This document shows, piece by piece, positions 58,137-64,000 of a DNA stretch of 64,000 nt; positions within the stretch are counted from its first letter, which is position 1; each line of letters starts with the position of its first letter. The stretch covers positions 1 through 64,000 of IMG/VR virus record IMGVR_UViG_3300010412_000005; one strand, written 5' to 3'. This stretch comes from a virus. Below the pieces are notes generated by a model, which was given only the letters and a program-made list of their open reading frames with translations, did not search any database and was not told the origin of the DNA. Made by a program: the position numbers and the translations under genes.

Positions 58137-58339
58137 GCGCGGAGTTTCTGCTTCTGCTTCTGGCTGCGGTTGCCTTGCTTCTGCCTGCGAACAGGACCAC
58201 CCATTCCTTTGCTGATCTCAGCAAGCAACTGCTCAGCCGTTGCGTGGTTTGCACCGCTGATCTTGTCAGTGGTAAACTTCATGCTGCCATCTGCCAGCAT
58301 TTCGAACTCGATCTCGTCGTATTGTCCTTCGTCTTGCAT
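58133..58339 (-). CDS. DUF2997-like protein (68 aa)
   Basis: Residues 1-45 match a DUF2997-like pattern: EIEFEMLADGSMKFTTDK, ATAEQLLAEISKGM. The last 20 residues are basic (QKQGNRSQKQKQKLRA). In cyanobacteria such genes often travel with the AAA+ (Ycf46) and Ycf35-like genes. Here it is immediately next to both, which is the main support. Confidence 0.6.
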   Translation of the reverse strand: MQDEGQYDEIEFEMLADGSMKFTTDKISGANHATAEQLLAEISKGMGGPVRRQKQGNRSQKQKQKLRA

Positions 58340-58347
58340 GTTATTCC

Positions 58348-58779
58348 TTAGTGTTTACCCCAGCAGAACCCAGTGAAACCGCCTTTGTCTTCCTGCTTTC
58401 CAAACTGCGAACCGAAGCCAGTGCCGATTCGCTTACGCAGTTTGCCTTTGCCAGTCTTCTGGTCATAAGAGAACTCCCAACCAGGAAGACTGGTGACCCT
58501 CTTCTTCATCATCTCCCAGATGTAGCTACGCTTGATCTCTCTCATCATAGCTTCATCACCCTGGTCTCGATACCACCGAAGGGAGTTAGGAACTCTCCTC
58601 CTGTCATACGTTATCACGCCAGTCCTCTGGTTGTAATTAACTCCATCGCCATAGACTGACTTGTTGACGTGATCGACAGACACGCTTCGCCAGCCATCTT
58701 TCTCAAGAGATCTGGCAAGTATGTCTAGGTCGAGTGCTAACATGTTCAGCTCATTGAGCTGCACCGTATCACATGGCAT
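58348..58779 (-). CDS. Ycf35/DUF1257-like protein (143 aa)
   Basis: The protein begins MPCDTVQLNELNMLALDLDI, an opening of many phage proteins of this set. It continues with an alpha/beta fold (SLEKDGWRSVSVDH, then GVITYDRRRV) and a basic end with GKLRKRIGTGFGSQFG. It is placed between the AAA+ ATPase and the DUF2997-like gene, an order found with Ycf46/Ycf35 partners. Role unknown; perhaps a substrate adaptor for the ATPase. Confidence 0.6.
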   Translation of the reverse strand: MPCDTVQLNELNMLALDLDILARSLEKDGWRSVSVDHVNKSVYGDGVNYNQRTGVITYDRRRVPNSLRWYRDQGDEAMMREIKRSYIWEMMKKRVTSLPGWEFSYDQKTGKGKLRKRIGTGFGSQFGKQEDKGGFTGFCWGKH

Positions 58780-58784
58780 AACTG

Positions 58785-60437
58785 TTACTCCTTGCTGGAT
58801 GGTTTAGTGAAACCGAATAGAGTTCCAGCCGCCTCCATCACGGTTTGTTTAGCCTGAGAACTACTGTTCCCAGGATATTGGTAAGGACCCTCGTATGATG
58901 CGCTGATGTAGTTGCCGTGCGCAGACTTGCGAAGTGATTCTATCCTGTCACGCGCAGAGATGGCAACAGGCACAACAAACGAACTCGCTTGCTTGAGCGA
59001 GCACCCTAGATTGTAAGCATTGAAGCAGCACTGCTTTATTTCAGCACCAGTCCAGCGCTCGTCAATGAACCCAAGCTCCTGCTCAGGGATCTCGTATTGC
59101 TTGCGGTAGATGTCCCAGATCATCTGCCGCTCATCATCATCAGGAAGGTCGAAGAAGAATGTGCCGAGACCGAAGCGGCGTCTCAACTCAGGAGGAAGAG
59201 CAGTAATCGAGTTACAGGTTGCAATGAAGATGATGTTTGATCTCGCCATAGAAAGGATGACTTGCAATCCGTAACGCAAGCGTGCCTCAGACTCGCCAAC
59301 GTAGCTCGCTTTCATGCCTGCGAAGTCAAGCTGTGCTGTCAGGATGCCAGCCTCGTTGCCGGTAGCCTTGGCCATCGCTGACTTGGCTGCACCTGGAGGA
59401 CCAATAAAGATCATGCCGGTCACGTCGTTGTCCTGCATCCAACTGAGCAGATACCCAGTCAGTGATGTCGTGACACCGCTCATGTCTGTGCCGGTGCCAG
59501 CAAAGTGTTTCTCGATCTCGTCGATAAAGACCACAAGCCTTGGCCTACGCTTACCATTGATCAGCAGCTTCATGAATGTCTTGATGTTGCTGCAACCTCC
59601 GATGGTAGAGAATGTCTCTGCACCTGCGAACACAGACAGGCCAGGGGTTCGGTTCAGCTCCATGATCTTCTGGCTACGCAGCAATCCCATCTCAACCTTT
59701 CCCTTGCGTATGCTGAGACTGAACACCTGCTCGACACCGAACGCATTCAAGCCAGTAAGCGTGTCGACAATGGAGTCAACGTCCTCCAACTTAGGAGTAT
59801 TGTCTGCGCCTGCATGAGCGTCTTGCCACGTGGATTCCGCAATCTCGGCAATCTCATCGTCGGTAGGTAGCGTCTGCCTCAGCGTGAGAACATCGCTCTT
59901 GAGTTCTCTTGGTAACTGGAATGAATTGCCCATCATGATGAGCATGCACGAGCGAGCCTTGAACAGATCTCTCAGGTTCCAGATTGCTTGTTTGATACCC
60001 TCATTCTCCATGAACCAATGAGCGTTATACATCACGAACGTGGTGTTCTTTGGAGCAACAGTAAGGAAGTCCAGGCATGCACCAGGAGCTTGAGTTGCTG
60101 ACTTGACGTTGTTGTCGAACGCAAGAACCTCACCTTTATTGTTCATGTCAGGTGGTTGGATCTCCTGCCCAGTATAGGCGACAAGCATCTGACACAGCAG
60201 CTGCCTGCCAGTGCTGCCCTTGATGCTAAGACATGACAGACCGTTGCACAGGTCCCACTTGAACAGAACAGGAGCATCGCTGATTGTCTCATACAATCTG
60301 GCGATGTTCATCAGACTGTCGCGTGGATCTGGAGTCTCAAGTGCCACAATAGGAACACCGCAGTTGCGTGCATACCTAAGTGTGATCATCCACTGGGACT
60401 GTTTCTTTTTACTTTCCTTCGGTTTCGCTTTGACCAT
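58785..60437 (-). CDS. AAA+ ATPase with permuted core (550 aa)
   Basis: This is an AAA+ ATPase of the Ycf46/FtsH-like phage type. Its motif order is unusual: the Walker B/DEIEK segment FIDEIEKHF (304-312), with SGVTTSLTGYLLSWMQD, comes before Walker A IFIGPPGAAKSAMAKATG (343-360). Then follow SYVGESEARLRYGL, the sensor strand IIFIATCN near 400, the arginine fingers LPPELRRRFG and FFFDLPDDDERQMIWDIYR. The Walker A glycine before K352 is alanine. The N-terminal 300 residues are a separate alpha/beta module. It likely remodels a protein or DNA complex; the target is unknown. Confidence 0.87.
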   Translation of the reverse strand: MVKAKPKESKKKQSQWMITLRYARNCGVPIVALETPDPRDSLMNIARLYETISDAPVLFKWDLCNGLSCLSIKGSTGRQLLCQMLVAYTGQEIQPPDMNNKGEVLAFDNNVKSATQAPGACLDFLTVAPKNTTFVMYNAHWFMENEGIKQAIWNLRDLFKARSCMLIMMGNSFQLPRELKSDVLTLRQTLPTDDEIAEIAESTWQDAHAGADNTPKLEDVDSIVDTLTGLNAFGVEQVFSLSIRKGKVEMGLLRSQKIMELNRTPGLSVFAGAETFSTIGGCSNIKTFMKLLINGKRRPRLVVFIDEIEKHFAGTGTDMSGVTTSLTGYLLSWMQDNDVTGMIFIGPPGAAKSAMAKATGNEAGILTAQLDFAGMKASYVGESEARLRYGLQVILSMARSNIIFIATCNSITALPPELRRRFGLGTFFFDLPDDDERQMIWDIYRKQYEIPEQELGFIDERWTGAEIKQCCFNAYNLGCSLKQASSFVVPVAISARDRIESLRKSAHGNYISASYEGPYQYPGNSSSQAKQTVMEAAGTLFGFTKPSSKE

Positions 60438-60657
60438 GTTGTTTTCCTTTTTCTTCGTCGGGTTGTTGTTGTTCGATCTGCTCAGCGACGAACCTAAGCA
60501 GCTTCGGCAGCATGAACACGACTTGAGGGTCGTAAGTGGTCACGCTAAATCCACTTCCTTTGGAGCCATCAATGACTATCAGTAAGGTTCCACGCGCACG
60601 TTGATCCATGAAGATCTGCGTGCATTCAGGATCATATTTTCCAGGTCCTAGTGCCAT
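60409..60657 (-). CDS. Hypothetical 82-aa protein
   Basis: The product has a beta-strand-rich middle (GTLLIVIDGSKGSGFSVTTY) and a charged C-terminus (EKGKQHGQSETEGK). It has no recognised family. It overlaps the ATPase start by 29 bases and ends the short run before the 169-aa gene. Confidence 0.55.
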   Translation of the reverse strand: MALGPGKYDPECTQIFMDQRARGTLLIVIDGSKGSGFSVTTYDPQVVFMLPKLLRFVAEQIEQQQPDEEKGKQHGQSETEGK

Positions 60658-60660
60658 AGC

Positions 60661-61170
60661 TTAATCCAGTTGCCAATCCGCCTTGGCTTGCGTTTCGTTA
60701 GGGTAAAAGACTTCGGCAATGATGTTGCCGGGTATGTCTTTGATACCAATGATCAGTCCGCTGATGCCAAACTTGCCAATGAATCTGGCAAATCCACTGC
60801 CGTATAGTGTGGCATAGCGGTCCTGTGTTTTGAGATGAACACCGATAGTTGCTTCATCTCCCCAGTCATCTTGTGTCTCAGGCACACGCTGGCCTGGATC
60901 TTCAAGATAAATGCTTTTCCATTGCTCGAAGCCGATAACTGTCAGCCCATCGGGTGCTGACAACACGTTTCTTGCTTCGTATGAGTATCCGATGCTGTTG
61001 AAGTAGCTGTTCATCAGCCGTGCACACTCCTCTGCCTTCTCTCGTGACATGATACATGGAGATGGCATTCCACTATTACCGTCGACACAAGCGAACGGTC
61101 GAACCTTACCGGGTGGATCTCCAACCTGATGGAGATACCACTTGTCGTTGGCTTTAATTGGATTGCTCAT
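60661..61170 (-). CDS. Hypothetical 169-aa protein
   Basis: The start at 61170 is used because it overlaps the upstream stop (ATGA). It has a proline- and cysteine-containing N-terminus (VGDPPGKVRPFACVDG) and a helix with CARLMNSYFNSIGYSYEARN. The C-terminus has LIIGIKDIPGNIIAEVFYPN. It is a soluble alpha/beta protein with no recognised family. Confidence 0.6.
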   Translation of the reverse strand: MSNPIKANDKWYLHQVGDPPGKVRPFACVDGNSGMPSPCIMSREKAEECARLMNSYFNSIGYSYEARNVLSAPDGLTVIGFEQWKSIYLEDPGQRVPETQDDWGDEATIGVHLKTQDRYATLYGSGFARFIGKFGISGLIIGIKDIPGNIIAEVFYPNETQAKADWQLD

Positions 61171-61961
61171 GTGTATTTCACATTGATTGCACTGTTGAGA
61201 CACTTACGACAGAACTTCTCACCAAGAGGTTCCTTGATGAGATCAGCCATTGTGTATTCGTCGTCTAGCGGAGTGCTTCGCCATGTCTTGAGATACTCAA
61301 TCAGATATGAAGGCATGTGCAGCAAGCCTATAACCCTGAACTGCAGCAGCCATAGCATGATAAGCTCCCATCCCCAGAAGCAGTATTCACGGAAGTCGTT
61401 GTGCTTCCTGTAGAATCTGCCATCTGTGATAACGTCATCGCTTGCAAGCGATTGGTATGTATCCATCCAGCAGTAGTCTGCTTTCTGTCCTTTGATGACT
61501 TTGCGTGCGTCACCAACGTGGATGTGAATCTTCTTCATCTCTGGTCGACGTTCGTGCATGCGTGCGAACAACCTGATCACATCCGTGTTGATCTCAGCAA
61601 CGTGAACCTCCTTGACGTCTTTCTTGCGTGCGCAGCGCAATGGGAAGTAGCCAAGGCCAAGGCCAGCAGTCCATACGACACCGTTGGCTCGCTTAATTGA
61701 CAACTCGGATGCCTGCACTTCCATAGCGGTAAGAGACATCCATAGTTGCCCGTCTACTTTGAGCTGTGGAATCGCACCTGGAACGGATGCTCTGAAGTTC
61801 TTGTTGAAGTAATCATCGCATCGCATCGGTGGTTTTGTAGCCAGCGTGATCGTTGCTGTGCCTTCCGTCATCTCACGTTTCACATCCAAGAAGTCGAGTG
61901 CCTTCTTCCAGAATGCATCCGTGAATGGATTGCCTACCGGCGTGTTTCTTCTGGTGCCCAT
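61167..61961 (-). CDS. SAM-binding (methyltransferase-like) protein (264 aa)
   Basis: The start at 61961 has AAAGG about 8 bases upstream. Residues about 90-150 are a class I SAM fold: VVWTAGLGLGYFPLRCARKK, then VHVAEINTDVIRLFARMHER, with HIHVGDARKVI as the acidic motif. This resembles spermidine-synthase-like or small-molecule methyltransferases. The C-terminal third is hydrophobic and aromatic but not clearly membrane-spanning. Substrate unknown. Confidence 0.72.
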   Translation of the reverse strand: MGTRRNTPVGNPFTDAFWKKALDFLDVKREMTEGTATITLATKPPMRCDDYFNKNFRASVPGAIPQLKVDGQLWMSLTAMEVQASELSIKRANGVVWTAGLGLGYFPLRCARKKDVKEVHVAEINTDVIRLFARMHERRPEMKKIHIHVGDARKVIKGQKADYCWMDTYQSLASDDVITDGRFYRKHNDFREYCFWGWELIMLWLLQFRVIGLLHMPSYLIEYLKTWRSTPLDDEYTMADLIKEPLGEKFCRKCLNSAINVKYT

Positions 61962-62188
61962 TGCAGATACCTTTCGCATTCAGCTTTGTTGAATCCATCG
62001 ACATAACCAACGCCATCCCACCGTATGCTGACACCAGGATCACTGCCTATTGAGTAGTGCTCGATCACAGTGCCAACTGTGTTGGCTGGAACACCTGCCC
62101 AGCTCACGATGGTTTGGACTCGGTCACCTATTTTAATTGTGGTGATGTCCATGATGGTCATGGTGGTCTGGCTTGGAACAGTGACCAC
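61934..62188 (-). CDS. Small SH3-like protein (84 aa)
   Basis: The GTG at 62188 is used because AAGGAG lies seven bases upstream. The product is a small beta-barrel: KIGDRVQTIVSWAGVPANTV, then GTVIEHYSIGSDPGVSIRW. It resembles SH3/DUF4314-like domains. It overlaps the His-rich gene by 56 bases and the methyltransferase-like gene by 28 bases. Confidence 0.65.
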   Translation of the reverse strand: MVTVPSQTTMTIMDITTIKIGDRVQTIVSWAGVPANTVGTVIEHYSIGSDPGVSIRWDGVGYVDGFNKAECERYLQWAPEETRR

Positions 62189-62429
62189 CTGGGATCTCCT
62201 TTTCCAACTCTTTCACAACAGGATCGTCGTGTCCTTGCACTACGCTTTGCATGGTAGATCTGAGCATTCTCAGCTCCTGCGTAGACTCAGCAAGGTAGTT
62301 AGTGATTCCATGAACATGATCATGAAGCATGCGGCGTGTCCTCCGCTGCTCAGTAATCAGTTGTCCAATGCCTGCTGCTATTAACGCAAGAAAGGTTAAC
62401 AGCCCGATGATAGATATGAGTTCAAACAT
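62133..62429 (-). CDS. Membrane protein with His-rich tail (98 aa)
   Basis: The start at 62429 has AAGGA seven bases upstream. A single membrane helix lies at residues 2-24 (FELISIIGLLTFLALIAAGI). It is followed by a coiled-coil-like region and a histidine-rich C-terminus (CSKPDHHDHHGHHHN) likely to bind metal. The stop of the upstream gene overlaps this start. Orientation and role are unknown. Confidence 0.68.
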   Translation of the reverse strand: MFELISIIGLLTFLALIAAGIGQLITEQRRTRRMLHDHVHGITNYLAESTQELRMLRSTMQSVVQGHDDPVVKELEKEIPGGHCSKPDHHDHHGHHHN

Positions 62430-62748
62430 ACTTAGTTCCTTTTTCATAGCAGAGTGAGTCGAGCACACTCAGGAACTCTGCCCTTTTCCTTGGGTGTGCC
62501 ATGATGTCAACGAGCAAGCGAAATACCTGCTCGTTCTCTGGGTCTTTGTTGCCTGCGCGTATGAATCGAGCATTCCAAAACAGAAGATCGAATCCATCAC
62601 ACACAGCTATCCATACTCCCTTGTTGGTTGTTGTTGTTTTCTTTTCAAGGACTACACGCTGAGCATGAATGTCCCAAGTTACCTTGAGCCATCCCTTGAT
62701 TAGCTTCTTGTCCTTGCCAGTGGCTTTAACTAACGCGTATGTATCCAT
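62422..62748 (-). CDS. Hypothetical 108-aa protein
   Basis: The protein is alpha/beta: KLIKGWLKVTWDIHAQRVVL, then CDGFDLLFWNARFIRAG. There is no membrane or metal motif. No family is recognised. It overlaps both neighbours by 8-23 bases. Confidence 0.55.
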   Translation of the reverse strand: MDTYALVKATGKDKKLIKGWLKVTWDIHAQRVVLEKKTTTTNKGVWIAVCDGFDLLFWNARFIRAGNKDPENEQVFRLLVDIMAHPRKRAEFLSVLDSLCYEKGTKYV

Positions 62749-62938
62749 GCGATAGCTCCTCTACCTTCTTGCAGATGTCATCGTATTCCATGTCCATCCA
62801 TACGCAGTCATCAAGAAACGTGTCGATGCGTGGGGTCTTAATGCGCTTGCGCTGCATCGCTTTCCGATACTGCTGCAGATAGGCTAGAACTACGTGAACA
62901 TTGCCTTCAGGCGAACCTCGCTTGATAGTTATGCTCAT
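62726..62938 (-). CDS. Hypothetical 70-aa protein
   Basis: The product starts MSITIKRGSPEGNVHVVLAY and has a basic helix with YLQQYRKAMQRKRIKTPR. It is presumably a small cytoplasmic helper. No family is recognised. It overlaps the next gene by 4 bases. Confidence 0.5.
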   Translation of the reverse strand: MSITIKRGSPEGNVHVVLAYLQQYRKAMQRKRIKTPRIDTFLDDCVWMDMEYDDICKKVEELSHGYIRVS

Positions 62939-63135
62939 CGTTTACGGCGCTGCATATTCCAGATCACCAGACTTTTGCCATGCGAGCTGAACTGTGCGTG
63001 TTCCATAGGAACCAGCGACTTGATAACTGGATGTCTCCAGTAGTCAGGTTGCTTACGCCTGTTCGACTTGTGACGCGGGTCAGTGTGTCTGGTTTGCTGG
63101 CCTTTCCTCCTGAACTGTGTGAAGACGCCACTCAT
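62935..63135 (-). CDS. Hypothetical 66-aa basic protein
   Basis: The product is strongly basic (FRRKGQQTRHTDPRHKSNRR, ending WNMQRRKR) and has no hydrophobic core. It may bind nucleic acid. It overlaps both neighbours by 4 bases, a good sign that it is translated. Confidence 0.5.
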   Translation of the reverse strand: MSGVFTQFRRKGQQTRHTDPRHKSNRRKQPDYWRHPVIKSLVPMEHAQFSSHGKSLVIWNMQRRKR

Positions 63136-63380
63136 CGCAGTGCGGCGTCAAGTTTTCGGATCTCGTCTGCTGACAATCTGGCAATTCTGCCAGTGTTGAC
63201 AGCCCTCATAATAGCTCGTGCGCAACGCGCATAAGCCTCGTGGTTTGCCTGTTCACGGGTGCTGCCGAAGCCGGTGATACCGTTCGTCAGCCTGCACATG
63301 AACACGGTGTTGTTCTTCACAAGTCTAGTCTCTTGGATCTTGACGTGTGAAGCCTCTGCCTTTGCTTGACGTGTTGTCAT
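63132..63380 (-). CDS. Hypothetical 82-aa helical protein
   Basis: The protein has a strand pair (NNTVFMCRLTNGITGFGST) followed by alanine/arginine-rich helices (EAYARCARAIMRAVNTG). It ends with DEIRKLDAAL. It may be a small DNA-binding protein. No family recognised. The next upstream gene on this strand lies 59 bases away. Confidence 0.55.
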   Translation of the reverse strand: MTTRQAKAEASHVKIQETRLVKNNTVFMCRLTNGITGFGSTREQANHEAYARCARAIMRAVNTGRIARLSADEIRKLDAALR

Positions 63381-63439
63381 TGCTTACCTTGTCTACAGAG
63401 CCCCAACTCTGTGTTGTTCTACCTCCTTGAAAACTTGCT

Positions 63440-63718
63440 CTACACTTTGAACCTGCGCTGAACCAACTGATACTGAATGTCAGTGAGTTGTTTCATCACT
63501 CCTTCTGCCTTGATCTTTTCAATCTCATCATTCGGAAGCTTCCTCGTCTTGCCTTCACTGGTGAATCCGAACATCTGTGTGCACGCTGAGCAAAAAGACA
63601 AACAGTTCTCGTCGATTTGAAACTTCGCATTCTTGTTGCATACAGGCAGCTGACTGATGACCGTCATCTTGTTGCCGCAGTGCGGACATTCATGTGGGTG
63701 AATAAGGTGTGTTCTCAT
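63440..63718 (-). CDS. Zinc-ribbon-like protein (92 aa)
   Basis: The N-terminus has HPHECPHCGNKMTVI and a later FCSACTQMFGFT, giving two CxxC pairs about 30 residues apart, as in a zinc ribbon. The rest is basic helices. It probably binds nucleic acid. The stop of the next, partial gene overlaps its start (TATGA). Confidence 0.68.
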   Translation of the reverse strand: MRTHLIHPHECPHCGNKMTVISQLPVCNKNAKFQIDENCLSFCSACTQMFGFTSEGKTRKLPNDEIEKIKAEGVMKQLTDIQYQLVQRRFKV

Positions 63719-64000
63719 AGTTCTTGTAGGTCGAATTCATATTCCAATCCTTTCTCTAGGCACATGCGAAGATCTAAGTTTGGAATCACGTGATAGTCGA
63801 TGTCGTCGATGCTAACTCCGTCATCCAGAAGATATTCAACTGCTTTGCTAAGTCTGTATGGCTCAGCGACAGCAACTCTTCCAGTCTCACCTTCATACCT
63901 TGCTTTCCAAAAGCGCTTCTGGTGAAGCAGTGTGCAATCATTTGCAGTGTCTGACGTGATGATGATTACATTGGTGATCTGAGGATTGACGTGTAGATGC
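63715..64000 (-). CDS. Partial gene at right edge (about 94 visible aa)
   Basis: An open frame on the minus strand continues past 64000 and ends at 63715, overlapping the zinc-ribbon start by 4 bases. The visible part has TNVIIITSDTANDCTLLHQK and KARYEGETGRVAVAEPYRLS. It ends LEKGLEYEFDLQEL. No family is recognised. It shows that the early operon continues to the right. Confidence 0.6.
   Translation of the reverse strand, partial: HLHVNPQITNVIIITSDTANDCTLLHQKRFWKARYEGETGRVAVAEPYRLSKAVEYLLDDGVSIDDIDYHVIPNLDLRMCLEKGLEYEFDLQEL

Noticed and set aside
1-64000. tRNA genes or CRISPR array
   Set aside because: No cloverleaf or regularly spaced repeat was seen; nearly all sequence is accounted for by genes.

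Overview
This window is a contiguous part of a tailed double-stranded DNA bacteriophage genome. Gene packing is very dense: neighbouring genes commonly share ATGA or TGATG junctions, no gap exceeds about 100 bases, and I see no rRNA, tRNA or CRISPR. A large portal, a scaffold-like gene, a probable major capsid protein, a tail-collar fibre and a T7 gp12/P22 gp10-type nozzle candidate are present. No sheath, tube or recognisable tape measure is present, which points to a short-tailed (podovirus-like) virion that ejects very large internal proteins. Lipobox signal peptides and LPS-type sugar genes suggest a Gram-negative host. The host is not identifiable; a TN-rich stretch in one lipoprotein resembles proteins I associate with the Verrucomicrobia/PVC group, but that is only a hint. 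Both ends of the window cut genes, so this is not the whole genome.

Layout. (1) 1-1160, minus strand: small unknown genes and an RfaE/HldE-type nucleotidyltransferase. (2) 1224-8500, plus strand: unknown genes, three tandem paralogues of about 250 aa that look like virion surface proteins, a membrane coiled-coil protein, two lipoproteins and a fibre-like protein, closed by a cluster of hairpins ending in an intrinsic terminator. (3) 8584-10104, minus strand: the large terminase, set against the surrounding structural genes. (4) 10147-24057, plus strand: portal, scaffold candidate, capsid candidate with its own terminator, connector candidate, collar fibre, nozzle, a 14-residue basic peptide gene and two ejection-protein candidates. 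(5) 24057-37541, plus strand: one uninterrupted gene for a 4,494-residue protein. (6) 37549-44726: a surface-sugar cassette with a nucleotide-sugar-type transferase, cupin, a GT2-GT9 fusion, two paralogous GT2 enzymes, two methyltransferases, a pyruvyl-transferase and a GT9-like enzyme. (7) 44730-49138, minus strand: tyrosine integrase, HTH protein, DnaC-like loader with a zinc-binding N-terminus, and replication-associated genes. (8) 49135-53235: HNH endonuclease, DUF1064-type nuclease, DUF2800/RecB-type exonuclease, zinc-knuckle protein and a RecT annealase. (9) 53269-64000: many small early-type genes around a conserved trio of AAA+ ATPase, Ycf35/DUF1257-like and DUF2997-like genes.

How it fits together. 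The plus-strand block builds the capsid, neck and ejected proteins. The minus-strand block on the right holds replication, recombination and host-interaction genes. The integrase beside an HTH gene suggests a temperate or once-temperate phage, and the adjacent sugar cassette could serve lysogenic conversion or virion glycosylation. No DNA polymerase, primase, endolysin or canonical holin was recognised here; these may lie outside the window. All functional calls come from reading motifs and gene order; no database search was run.
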